A stretch of 64,000 bases of DNA from contig OY998185.1 in NCBI GenBank assembly GCA_963921935.1, positions 32,332,487-32,396,486 of the forward strand, read 5' to 3'. The stretch is from Galeruca laticollis. Taxonomy: Eukaryota; Arthropoda; Insecta; Coleoptera; Chrysomelidae. The translations under genes were made by a program, and so were the position numbers. This document shows positions 21,557-32,547 of the stretch, one piece after another (position 1 is the stretch's first letter; each line of letters opens with the position of its first letter). A model generated the notes under the pieces. That model saw only the letters and a list, made by a program, of their open reading frames with translations, did no database searches and was not told the DNA's origin.

Positions 21557-23483
21557 TTAACATAGAGTAAAACAACACCCTGTATACCGAACATAAAATA
21601 AAAAAACTACTTATTTCAAGAAATAAAATTTTTTGAAATTTCATTTTTTTTAAAAGATTATCTAAAAAAGGAGACAATCTGTACCATGTACTATTCAATA
21701 GAGAAAGCATCTAACTGTATAATTTAAAATAAGATTTGAAAAAACATTTGTGAAATGAATTAACAAAATCTCTATAAACCTACAAGACGGAATATTAGAA
21801 CGTTGTTACATATACAAATGGAAATGATAATCCTTTATTTTTATTGTCAAGGTAAATAAATAGTGAGATTCTTTTTAAAATGAATATTAGGGTTTGAAGG
21901 ACATATAAATAAGATTTTATAAATATTAAAAACATTTCGATATAAGAAGTAAACTGAAAAACATTAATTCTATGGAATGTGACATTTATTGAACGGTTTG
22001 ACATTATGAACACATATTTTGTAAATTGGAAAATGTCATTTTGTAAACTGAATGAAATATAATTTAAGAGACACAATATGAGTTAAAATCATTAAAGAAC
22101 CTTAAAACAAAGCGTTTTCAATTGATAGATGGACAATTCACTATTTGAAATGAAATCTATAAAGAAAAGTTTTGATAACCAAATCTGATTGGTGGAATGT
22201 ATTCAACAAACTTTTAATCTGCGACAAGTAGTTGTTAATAATAAAAAAATTGAAGGAGAAAAGTTTGTTGATTATACAGACTATTGACTAGGTAAAATTT
22301 TTTTTGGGTGGTAGAAAATTTGAGAAGCAGCAAAATTTTGGGAATTAAGAAAACTTTTCGAAAAACAAGATATTTGGCATCAAAATTCAGAAAAGAGAGA
22401 TACATTGTACTTATGATATGGTAGATTATATATTTAAACAAGCAGATGTAGAAACTAAGAAACAATTTGGTAATTATGTTTGAATACTAACCGTATAATT
22501 GATATATAATACTTGATTAATATTTGTGTGGTGGAATGGATATATCCACCATACCTTTTAGAAAGCTTTTGATTATGTAATTGGACTGAAATGTATTGAT
22601 GTGGACGGGACATAGCATTGATTCCTGATTTTGTGTAAGCTGGACCAGTGATGTGACAATTTCCAGAAGGTAACCTAAAATAAAGTAAAGGATAATTGAA
22701 GTGAATTACGATACAGGAATAAGGTATTTAGACTATTTTCATTATACATAAAAAAGGTTGAATAAAACTTACCAATTTAGTGAAAAAAATTGAACTTTGG
22801 TATTAAACAAACATTTTCAACCATTGTGTTTCGCCATTTTGATATAATAATCGTTTATATAGAAGTTTCAGTATTATAAGATTTGTATTAAATGTTGCCT
22901 ATTTTAGATTTGTATATAGAGATAATTTTTTCATGTGAGAACGTGATTTTGTTTGAATGAGTGGTCATAATAGATAGTAGGTTTTTTTATTAATTCGTGT
23001 CTTGTAAAAGAACAATGTATTTGTCTATTCAAAATATTAAATAACGTTCTTTCTAGTTTGAAGAACATTGTAAAATTGTTTTTTGATATATTTTATTTCT
23101 TTGTGGTGATGGCTCCATCTAGTTTGAACCGTTGGTAGTTTAAACTGACATCTGTGAATAGTAAAAAGGTTCAACTTGAAACACAGGACCGTCTTAAGAA
23201 TTTATTACGTATTATTAAACAAGCAAGTACATTTTTATTAACAAAATTTTTATGAAGACAGAGATATTTAATCAAATTTAGGCGCTCACACTATAAATTG
23301 AATTTTTGTTTCTCTATACCTGAACCCTACTCTGAGGTTAAAGAGTTTCTCATGTTTTAAAATATAACCATTTTAGTAATAAAATTTTAAATTTTCACAA
23401 TATACCGGGCAAATCAAAACTAAATGTAAATTAAAAGAATAATAACTATAAATCATTATTTCTCTCCCCGTTCTATCCAGTTT

Positions 23484-23485
<2 letters not shown>
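21557..23485 (+). repeat. 3' LTR of element 2
   Basis: Near-identical to 14504-16430. It ends CCAGTTTAA, after which the sequence becomes AT dinucleotide. Confidence 0.93.
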
Positions 23486-23539
<54 letters not shown>

Positions 23540-23556
23540 CTAGTTTCATTCACTAG

Positions 23557-23603
<47 letters not shown>
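23486..23603. repeat. (TA)n pair with TTCACTAGT spacer
   Basis: Two AT tracts (to 23536 and 23558-23603) flank a 21-base spacer in which TTCACTAGT occurs twice (23536-23544 and 23549-23557). The left tract abuts LTR element 2; the right one abuts the 3' end of the Penelope-like fragment. Confidence 0.9.
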
Positions 23604-23608
<5 letters not shown>

Positions 23609-23659
23609 TGAACAAAGTAGTTAGGATGCGGTCAATATAGGGCTAATTGAACAACTATT

Positions 23660-23715
23660 TTTTGACTAGTTTAGCTTTCGGAAATAATTTATTTCCTTCA
23701 TCAGAACATCTACAA
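23660..23715 (-). ncRNA. Hammerhead-ribozyme-like motif
   Basis: The minus strand reads CTGATGA (23704-23698), A, a 7-bp hairpin GGAAATA/TATTTCC (23696-23680), GAAA (23679-23676), then GCTA. This is the hammerhead core order: CUGAUGA, stem II, GAAA, a two-pair stem III (AG/CU), and a UA cleavage dinucleotide. Stem I is weak (GTT with AAC, three pairs). The motif lies in the tail of a Penelope-like element, where such ribozymes are known. Folding and cleavage are inferred, not shown. Confidence 0.6.
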
Positions 23716-24167
23716 ATGGACATAATTTGAATTGATAAAACTGAAAAACTGCTTAGAATACAAAATTACTCACCAAAATAAGTTTAACATATATGCATCA
23801 AGTACATCAAGATTTACAGGAGCAAGAAAATTCATTGCACGAATACAGAAATATCACGTTGATAGTCAAAAACATTTAAAAACATTAAAACTGCAATATC
23901 AAGCAGAAAAGTAACAATTATTAACAAACACAACAATCCAAACACAATTAAAATGAATGTTCAATACATTACCCAAGGAGAAAGGCATATATTTCAAGTC
24001 CATATCGGTTTTTTATCAAGAAACAAAAAGAAGACCTCATCATCTAATGAATTTAACAGCAAGTGGAGTATCAATTATATTTATATTTATACAGTAAGGA
24101 TATAAATTGGTATTATAAAAGAATATGAGAGTGATGTAAAAACATAAATGCGAAAAATGAAAAACGA

Positions 24168-24506
24168 TTAAAGAAACTCAGCCATTCTACAAAGACAACA
24201 GATAGGTGTAAAGAGAAAAAGTCTGTTATCATATTTTTTTTCTTTGTCAAGTACTTCAACATTATCAAACATCATACTATGTTTATCAACTATAACATGC
24301 TCTGCCAAAGCACAAGACAGCTTTGCAGTATTGCAATCACTTTTATGTGAGGTCAATCTCCCAGATAAACATCTAGAGGTCTGGCCTATATATATTTTAT
24401 TGCATTCACTACAAGAAATGCTATAAATAAGGTTCGAAACCTCGCCCTTGCCCAACCTTGACTTTATTTTAGTGTAACGGTCACTACCTGGCACGTACGT
24501 TTTCAC

Positions 24507-24508
<2 letters not shown>
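24168..24508 (-). pseudogene. GIY-YIG endonuclease domain, Penelope-like
   Basis: Domain used by Penelope-like elements to nick target DNA. The translation shows NLIYSISCSECNKIYIGQTSR, in which LIY and YIG correspond to the GIY and YIG blocks, the paired cysteines fit the metal-binding insert, and the Arg after GQTS is the expected catalytic one. AEH...H follows about 35 residues later. The last conserved helix, which should bring a catalytic Glu, is lost: after RLFLF the frame runs into an unrelated end. The upstream part of this open frame, rich in YIYI, is only translated microsatellite. The reverse transcriptase is absent, so the piece is dead. Confidence 0.8.

Positions 24509-24541
<33 letters not shown>
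24509..24541. repeat. (TA)n at the truncated edge of the Penelope-like fragment
   Basis: About 33 bases of AT dinucleotide, marking the broken end of the Penelope-like fragment. Confidence 0.95.
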
Positions 24542-24543
<2 letters not shown>

Positions 24544-24984
24544 AATAACAACAAAGAAAAAGATTTATGGGTAATTCACGCAAAAAGAAAAAGGGCTACT
24601 TGAACAGAGTGGTAACCAAGGACATGTATGTTTATGGCTCATTTGCCTCTTCAGCATGGTATAACCAAAGAAGGATGTGAAATTTGGGAGCAAAGATGTT
24701 AATAGAAACATGGGAAAACACAAAACAACAGATTCCAACAGGGAAACCAAACGCTTATTTGTGCCTTATTATTAAACATCAGGTAGGCATCACATGAAAT
24801 GTAAATGCTCTCATTCTAACGATGATATTTAGTAATATCTAAATAATTGTCACTATTTTAGAATTTTATCATTTTTTCTATATATTGTGGAGCTATTTCG
24901 AAACATGTAATTTCGTTTTAAAAAGTAGTATGAGTAGATTGCAGACAGTAAGTGTTGAAACAGTAAATTACTTGGTTATGCTTA

Positions 24985-25235
24985 AGTACATTTATGCTTT
25001 GGCGCCGTATATGATAGTTGTTATGAAATCTCACATCTTGTAGTGAAATTATTTTTATTGATAGGATGTAAGTCTTACTTATGTCACTCAATTGTTTGTA
25101 TCCTCTGTCATACATGTACTAACAAATTGATTCAGCTCTAAATTGAAAATATACATACATTCTCTCAAGTATTCTAATGAAAAACAAATCGATGACAGCT
25201 AAGCTTCTAATACATACGTATTCATCATTCCAAAC
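24985..25235 (+). repeat. Diverged direct duplication, copy 1
   Basis: Shares ordered blocks with copy 2: CTTATGTCACTCAAT, TCTGTCATAC against TCTGCCAGAC, TCTAATGAAAAACAAATC against TCTAATGAAGAGCAAATC, then AGCTAAGCTT against AGCCAAGCTT, and ACGTATTCATCA. It is an old tandem duplication or two copies of one unknown repeat. Confidence 0.65.
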
Positions 25236-25611
25236 AGTTTTTGCTTTCCCTATGTGAAAGATAAAGTCTGTAACTTTTGTGGTCGAAGTGTCCACTGAAA
25301 CTATCCATTTGTTTGGGGATAGATATTTTCAAATTGAAATTCTTGACCGTCCCCTGAAGGAAAATTACTTTCCTGACATATTGATGTCATTAGTGGAGAC
25401 ATATGTTCTAACTAGAATGAATTGTCTTCAAACGTTTGTGTTCTAGATTTTTCAATATGAATTATATATTATGCAAATATTTTGTATGTCCACCATTTTC
25501 AGGTGAATAATCGTAGCATTGGAAGTGATTATGAATCGATTGAAATATTATTCTGGACAATTCAAAATCACATCTCAAGATGAATTCCATTTCAATTTCC
25601 TATGTTAATAT

Positions 25612-25875
25612 TATTCATGTCTTGGCTCCCTATCTGATAGTGAATTATTTTTCTTGGTAGGATAGAGGTTTCACTTATGTCACTCAATCGATTATATCAT
25701 CTGCCAGACCTGTTCTAATAAGTTGATTTACCTACAAATTAATAATGTAGATTAGGTTATTGTCTTTAACATTGTATCGAGTCTTCTAATGAAGAGCAAA
25801 TCACTGTCAGCCAAGCTTGTGAAGTAGTTGCTTCTGAAACAGATGTTTATACGTATTAAAACGTATTCATCAACT
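25612..25875 (+). repeat. Diverged direct duplication, copy 2
   Basis: Aligns with copy 1 at a spacing of about 620 bp, with small insertions near its right end. Confidence 0.65.
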
Positions 25876-26608
25876 TCAACTAAGTTCTTTATTATTAATT
25901 TAATTCAATGTTCTTACAACGCAAAACTTTTCAAACAACTTTTTGGCACTTCTAGTGAACTTTTCAATATCCTCAAGCAACCTCACTTTTTCCACCAAAG
26001 GAAAATATAAGCCCATTCAAAATGTTTGTTGTGAAAGCTTAGATAGGATTCGTGAAGTTTTGATTATAAATGAATTTTCTTTAACTCGACTTACATTGGT
26101 TAAGACAGGTGGATCGCTTACGTTATTCCGAAGAAAATAACATTTTTATTAAGGCAATAATTGCTCTCAGTTGTGCTGATTGACACACCTCTCATATGCA
26201 TGGTCTTTGGTTGTATTTATGTAAGACTGTTATTGGTTAGCCACCTTGCAAAAAGAGATAAGAATAATAGTATGAAAATTTATTCTATGCAATTGGTGCC
26301 GCCTTGACGAAACAGTGTTATTTACATTGAATATGTGAAAAAGGGGGAACATATCCTCCTATTAGTTCTTTGCCAACTGTTTCGTCTTCACCAATATTCT
26401 CTGGTTTCTGTTTTGATTGTCTGTTTCTATTCAGTTTGATTGGACTTCCCTTTTTGTTTCTGCTTATGTTCTTCACTTCTGTCACTCTTTCAACCTATCG
26501 TTATTTCCATATTTATGTCTGAACTAATTTCATTTTTAGTGTGGTCCTAATAAATGTTTAACTATATATTCTCACACTCCAATTCCATCTTTCTCCCTAT
26601 TTCTTACC

Positions 26609-26612
<4 letters not shown>

Positions 26613-26668
<56 letters not shown>

Positions 26669-26693
26669 TATACATATATATATATACATATAT
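26613..26693. repeat. (TA)n with TATACATA variants
   Basis: About 80 bases of AT dinucleotide with interspersed TACA units, at the left side of the orphan LTR and primer site. Confidence 0.95.
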
Positions 26694-26724
26694 TAAATAT
26701 GAATGCTATTTTATTTTATATAAT

Positions 26725-26744
26725 GCCCCACGTTGGGGAGCAAG
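26725..26744 (-). promoter_or_regulatory. Primer-binding site of an orphan LTR element
   Basis: On the minus strand CTTGCTCCCCAACGTGGGGC follows a TTTAA LTR end, sharing AACGTGGGGC with elements 1 and 2. About 30 bases of leader remain before the (TA)n tract. Confidence 0.55.
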
Positions 26745-29032
26745 TTAAATATGATTAAGTATGATTATTTTATTAATAATAATAATATGAATTTGTTATA
26801 TATATTTCATATAATTTGGGCTTGCTAACTTATATATATTTTACCTGTAATTCCTCCTATTTATTATACTATTTAGTAGCATGTAGTTTATTTGATTCCC
26901 AAACTTGTATTACCTCGGCTGCTCTTATTCATTCACTACTCTATAACTCAGTAGGGTTCTGGGCATATCATAATAAAATCAACCTTACTTTTCAATGGAA
27001 TTTATTTATGTTACTGATTAAAAGATAGAAAAATTTTAAAACATTGAAAACATTACTCATTTGTAAAATATAATTGACGCTTTATTTTACTGTTGGATTC
27101 ATATACCTCTTATGTGTAAAAATAAAGGATTATCCTTTATTACTTCTTGAAATTCTTATGTTCTAAATAAAATAATGGATTTTCTATACATATCCAAATT
27201 TCCACATTAAACAAACTTTCTGTATATTATAAAAAAAAATCTATTCATTCTCTTCTGAGACGACTTTTGCAGACTCATTTGCATAACATGGGTGAACCGT
27301 TTGTAAAGGTTAGATTTCTTAGAAACATTAAACGACCACCTGCGTTTTAAAGTTGTTCAACTATTGTAAACTTTTTTTCAGCTTGTTTTCTAAATAGGAT
27401 TATTTGAAATATTTCAAAATACTATTTTAGTTTTATTCGGTACGTGAAATTGAAAGCATATCTGAAATATTCATCTACTCAAATTTGATCTTTTAAAAAC
27501 ATTATTTAACGTATTATAACAATTGTGTAGGTAATAAAAAAAAACTGAAATTAGTTGTGGTTTGTTGTCTAGTGGAAAGTTTTATATATATGATTGGAGA
27601 AAATTCAACATCACAGAAATTATACATCTATCTACAAATTTTATAATGGTAAGTTTTTTTATTATTACGTTTCCCGGTATATTATAATCATTTTAAAGAG
27701 AAAAACTTTTACTACCAGATGTTTATGATTTTGAATTTCAATTTGTTATTTGGTACCAAATATTTAATTAAAAACACACCACAGACCTTGTTCTTTTTGC
27801 TGAAATGATGCCTTCAGTTGGATTCATCCATGACGCTTTCTCGCCTTAGGTGGTAATCTTCCTCCTTGTAATTATCTGATGATAATTACTATTCTGCTTT
27901 ATGTAGTTTCACAGAAATTCGTCCTTGCACTTGATTTTAATTATTAGGTAATTTTTTTATAGTTTAATTTATACCTATTTACACTTATTACTCAAAAAAT
28001 CTTTATTACGAAGAAACTGGATCACTTTACATTGCTTCTTGCTTATCCAACAACTAACGCCTAACTAACTATTCCGCGGTCTTTTTCATCTGCCAAACCC
28101 TTTCTATTGTTTATAATCGGAAGCTGGCAATGTTCTAGAAAATTCTTTGATTATAGTTCACCTGTCACTTTGTTTATTATTGTTCTTATTGTTTTTCTGA
28201 CTTAAACTTATTGTAAAATATTGTTTTTTATTCATTATGAACTTATTGTCCTTGATTAATTCACTAACATCTTATTATTATTGCCTTTTTTAATGGTATT
28301 GTTTATTTGAGATGTTCCGATTGGTCAATGGAATTATATATTTTTGTATTTCCTACAACCTAAATATTTACACAATATACATGGATACAATTCATATCTT
28401 ATTATGTTTGATATTATTACATTTATAAATATAAATTAGGTCGGTAATCATTTATTTTTATTCTTGTATTTCATATTCAAATACATTTTATGTTGGTATA
28501 CTTGTCTCAACTGTTATATTTCGTATAGGTTTTTGATATTTCCAGTAATTACAGTTTCCTACTTATTATTATATTTCCTATATATTTTTATGATTAAATA
28601 TTAACTAACATATCTTATTTATATATTTTCCTAATTCTAAATGTCATTTATTGTTCAATCATTGTAGCATTGTTGATTTTATCATGCCATCCTATTTATT
28701 CTTTGAATATAAACAGATGCTTTGGGTGTCTAAAATTCCGTGCAGCGTTACGTTATTTTATTGATCTGCGTTCACTTGTTAGGTTCTGTCTAAGGTTGTT
28801 TTTTAAATTACAGAATTATATTAAAACTGTTTTACTAATAATTGTTTATGACTTCTTTTCATATTTATTTACTTTCTTTATGATTATGCCCATTGATTGT
28901 ACTTGATTATATTGTTATATGGATATTTTATTGATTTTTGGTACTTTATTTTAGGAATTATTTTTTTATTGGTAAATATTATTTCTTTATCCTTTATCGG
29001 GATTCTATAAATGTTATGTGCTCGTTCTATCT

Positions 29033-29038
<6 letters not shown>
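26745..29038 (-). repeat. Orphan LTR (about 2.3 kb), minus strand
   Basis: Inferred from the primer-binding site at one end, (TA)n at the other, and a length like LTR 1. On the minus strand it would start TTGTTGTAGATAG and end ATTTAA. No second copy is in the window, so the boundaries are uncertain. The region has no convincing gene; a 78-codon frame at 28670-28906 has no recognisable domain. Confidence 0.45.

Positions 29039-29074
<36 letters not shown>
29039..29074. repeat. (TA)n at outer edge of orphan LTR
   Basis: About 36 bases of AT dinucleotide. Confidence 0.95.
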
Positions 29075-29077
<3 letters not shown>

Positions 29078-29099
29078 AATACAAACAATTTGTTAAGTT

Positions 29100-29590
29100 A
29101 TGAATTGAAACAATGTACGAAAATCGTGGATTGGAGTTTTTGCTGAATCAAATCTTGGTCAAAGTTGAATAATTCACTTTACAAAATACCGACAAGAACA
29201 AAACAGTTTGCGGAAGCGGCCGAATCGGTGGCTGAGTGAATAGGGCCTGGAATTTGTATTCGATCGTTTAGTATTCCACAACAGACCTCGATTTCTTGGA
29301 AACACTGGATTTTACATTGTATTACCCAGTGGGAGTGATCGGCTGCCCAATAGTGACAATTTGTATTGAACGTAGCTTCGTCTATAAAGATCATATTTTT
29401 TAGAAAATTTCGGTCATTGAAATATTTCCCTTGAGCCCATAAACAACATTCCTAACGTATTTCCTCGTCGCCTTCTTGCATTGTGTTTAAAAAGTTCGGT
29501 TTAAAATGTTTAATTCTGTTTGTTTTGAGACATCGGCGAATAGTTTCTCGTTGAACATCCAAAGGCATACTGTGATTTCATAAATGTAAA
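29100..29590 (-). pseudogene. Mariner-like transposase relic
   Basis: Minus-strand pieces in order: LDVQRETIRRCLKTNR (about 29560-29510), MQEGDEEI (about 29480), then FLKNMIFIDEATFNTNCHYW (about 29410-29340) and CGILNDRI (about 29270). DEATF carries the first catalytic Asp. The order matches the transposase at 55668-63761, which has DTIHRLLR, TDECTFT and similar blocks, but the two are not close copies. Stops and frameshifts abound, and the second half of the catalytic domain is missing. Confidence 0.65.
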
Positions 29591-29619
29591 CAATTTGAAA
29601 TGAGCTAGGGTAAGCTATA

Positions 29620-30001
29620 CAGTGATTGGCCAACGACAGTTATTGGTATCGTTGTATTATATCGAGAATTTTTAATTCTTGCAAAAATATTCTATGCATA
29701 TGGTTCCATCTAACTAGCGGTGGCAACTTTGCTTAATTCATATTTCAAAATGCACCGTTCCAGTATGTAACCTTAAAAAGTTATAGAAGTTGTTGTGAGG
29801 TCGTGTCCAAATGAAACGGAACTTTAGTGAAATCTTACATTAGGACCTACCCTCCTATAGTCGAGACTTAATTACAAGGTATGTTGTTTTACATGATGAT
29901 AACGATTTATTTGTGCTTTGATATGTTTGAAGTTCGTAACTCTGAGGTAGAAATTACTTCTTTACAGTTTATTTCTATTTAATCTCTTATGCCAATCACT
30001 G
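29620..30001. mobile_element. 382-bp MITE with TA duplication
   Basis: Ends are CAGTGATTGGC (29620-29630) and its exact inverse GCCAATCACTG (29991-30001), each flanked by TA (29618-29619 and 30002-30003). It has no coding capacity. The same motif recurs at 33303-33358, near the far end of the adjacent pogo/jerky relic. It may therefore be a MITE mobilised by that transposase, or alternatively the complex left end of that element. Confidence 0.7.
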
Positions 30002-30368
30002 TACACAATTTCTGTATGAAACTATATTCATTGGCCATGTGGCCTATGACTGTCAAACTAAAGTTTATTCAAAATATGGTTTCAAACAGTGAATGGCCAT
30101 ACATAAATTAATTAATTTGAGGGGTGTAGCCGAAATAGGGGCATAACATATGAGACATATTATTATAATTGATAAATATAAACCATTTTATTCGATACAG
30201 GGTTTTCAACTAAAATTCTCAGAAGTTATACTTGAGAGCTTACGTGTCTGATAAACCTTCTTATTTTATTTTGTCATTTCACATTAATGGTTGTATCGAA
30301 TCAAAACTGTGTGAATTTTGAGTAATGAAGTCAGCCTCTATATAAACTTTAAAGTGTTTTTCTCGCAG

Positions 30369-32547
30369 ATTCCCAAGGTACGAGAAGGGGTCAAATATGA
30401 AAATATGTATACGGCGGAGAACTTGCAGTCTGCACTAGAAGCTATTGAGATTGGAATGTCATAGAGAAAAGCCGCTCAATTGTTAGATGTGCCACGACAA
30501 ACGGTTCAATTCACAAGAAGTAATAAGTTCGCAAGCAAAACTACTTCGGGTCAAAACACTGTTTTAACGAGAGAAGAAGAGTCTTAGAGGAATGGCAGGT
30601 GACAAGCTAAAAAAAGGGATTTCCAGCTAGAAAACTCGACATTCAATCATCCGTCAAAAAATTGTTAGAACCCAATCCACGAAATAATCCATTCAAGGAC
30701 AAACTACTGGGGACGGTTGGTACAGTACATTTCTGAAACTTCATCTAAATCTTCATCATCGGACACCAGAGGCAGTTACGGCAGCTACTCTCACAATTTC
30801 GGAAATGGATATCTGCAAGGGGTTTTCCTCAGTAGAAGAATATTTGAAAAGCAAAAAATTTCGACCATATTGTGCAAGATCCGACTAGGATATTTAATGT
30901 GATGATACATGTTTTTCGTTATGTCCACAGAATTTTAAAGTAGTTGCACCACGAGGTGCAAATAATGATTACGAAGTAGACTCCGGGAAAGCAAAAATGA
31001 CTATAATAGTCATGTTTACGTTCTCGGCTGCCGGTCAAACAACTAATCCTATGCTCATATATCCTTATAAGAGACTACCTTTTTCAGTAGTGAATTCAGT
31101 ACCAAGCACTTGGAGAGGAGGGCATAGCGACAATGGGTGGATGAAGGTTAAATTTTTTTATGAATATATAAAACGTGTTATAAACATGCATAGAAATCTG
31201 CGGCAATAAATTCCCAATTATTTTTTTCATTGTTGGTCACTCGACACATCAAACTTTAAAATTGAGTCAGTTGTGTACAGAACTAGAAATTATTTTAATA
31301 TCGCTTTATCCCAGTGCAACTAGATTAACGCAGCCCGCTGATGTAGCAGCATTTAGTTCGACCTCCTTAAACGGGTTGACAAAAAATTGCACCCGTTTTA
31401 ACGAGCGTCATAGAGGAATATGCACAATGTGAAACCATAAAAAATGGATTTTTGGCCAGCGGATTATATTCGTGGGACACTTCTGCCATTGATTACAGTA
31501 AGTGTCTGGGAGCGAAGAAACCCGTGAATGTTGTTGATAGCAATGAAAAAAATGAATGACTCTATTATTACTTTCACACAATTTAGGGATATTGTCGGAG
31601 ACGAAAGAATCGCATATAACAAGAACCATCCAATCAATTTGAGAATTGAATAAATGAAAAACTTGAGAATAGCTTAATACCATTAGGACCAATAGAAAAC
31701 TTGGAAGAGGAGATGAAAATGAAATATTAGCAGACTTTTTTGAAGAAAATCTAGAACCGAAAATGAATCCAGAAGCAACGAAATCTCTTAAGATTCTATA
31801 TGATGTAAGCCATTCCGATATAAATGATAACTGGGGTCATCATTCTTGGAGTGAACAGAATTATAAGGTTATAGAAGTTAGTCGTATTTCGACAAGCATT
31901 TCCGACAATTATATTTTATACCGGTAGAGAATAATGAGGATGTGAATACATCACGAAATATTAATGAATACGAAAATACAGAAAACTCCAATAGGCATAC
32001 GTAATTCTGTACTCTGGCCTAAGACTCCAGAAAGAAAGGAGAAAAAACATACGGAAAAGTTTCCTTTCGTTTCAACGAGTACACAGTGGAAAAAAATTCA
32101 GTCGGGAAAATTGGAATTAAAAAAACAAGATGGAGACAAAAAGGTTGTTCGGAAAACAAAAATATTAAAGAAACTATCGGAAACTGAGAAGAAAAAGAGA
32201 GAGAGGGGAAATGAAGAAGAACAAAAGAAAGACTGATTCAAGTTATACAAGTGTAATTGAGAAGAAAAAGATAACTGCTCTGAAAAATAATACAACTATT
32301 TTAACTGAAAATCAAACACACGACATTTTATCTAATAAACCGGGACGCAGTAGAAGAATCCATTCAACAGTCGAACATAAAGCTGTTAGGACAGGTATTT
32401 GCAGATGAGGAGAAAGAAGAAGAATCAGTTACACAGCTTGAATTTCCAATTAATCCACCAGCTAGCGGTTATTTCTGTTTTACTAGTACTAAAAAAGGGA
32501 CTCCATTTATCAAGGGTGTTCATTGTCATACTAGTAGAAGATCATAA
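30369..32547 (+). pseudogene. Pogo/jerky-like transposase relic
   Basis: Decayed DDE transposase. In order: a psq/CENP-B helix-turn-helix (YTAENLQSALEAIEIGMS, stop, RKAAQLLDVPRQTV, about 30410-30520), then a linker, then the catalytic domain (MFTFSAAGQTTNPMLIYPY from 31012; FFIVGHSTH about 31230; LYPSATRLTQPADVAAF about 31305-31355). A Lys/Glu-rich tail follows, ending SRRS at 32547. The first codon is ATT where ATG is expected. The second catalytic Asp, expected in the usual VDGH block, reads Val (IVGH). At least ten stops or frame changes are present. The small frames at 30717, 30997 and 31964 are pieces of it. Confidence 0.8.

Larger units (their letters stand above)
14504..23485 (+). mobile_element. 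LTR retrotransposon element 2 (Ty3-type), gag-defective
   Basis: A 9.0-kb relative of element 1 with LTRs of 1927 and 1929 bp, about a dozen differences apart (roughly 99.4% identical), a primer-binding site, gag, pol and a polypurine tract. Gag leader and pol are clearly homologous to element 1, but the LTR sequences show no match by eye apart from the TTAA start. Gag lacks the capsid core. Both ends lie in (TA)n. The near-identical LTRs mean it moved recently. Confidence 0.92.
23604..24508 (-). mobile_element. 3' fragment of a Penelope-like element
   Basis: The minus strand carries the C-terminal GIY-YIG endonuclease region of a Penelope-like retroelement, followed by about 560 bases of 3' sequence that contains a hammerhead-like motif. 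The reverse transcriptase is missing: the fragment begins abruptly in (TA)n at 24508. Penelope-like elements are commonly 5'-truncated and carry hammerhead motifs in their terminal repeats. Confidence 0.75.
24542..26612. other. Unassigned AT-rich region
   Basis: No recognisable coding sequence. The only structure seen is the diverged duplication listed separately (about 24985-25235 and 25612-25875). Confidence 0.5.

Noticed and set aside
26554..26748. Small frame rich in YIYIYI
   Set aside because: It is translated (TA)n microsatellite; the same applies to frames at 14427-14657 and the head of 24168-24554.
28670..28906. 78-codon frame in the orphan LTR region as a gene
   Set aside because: No domain, no start context, and the AT-rich surroundings produce such frames by chance.
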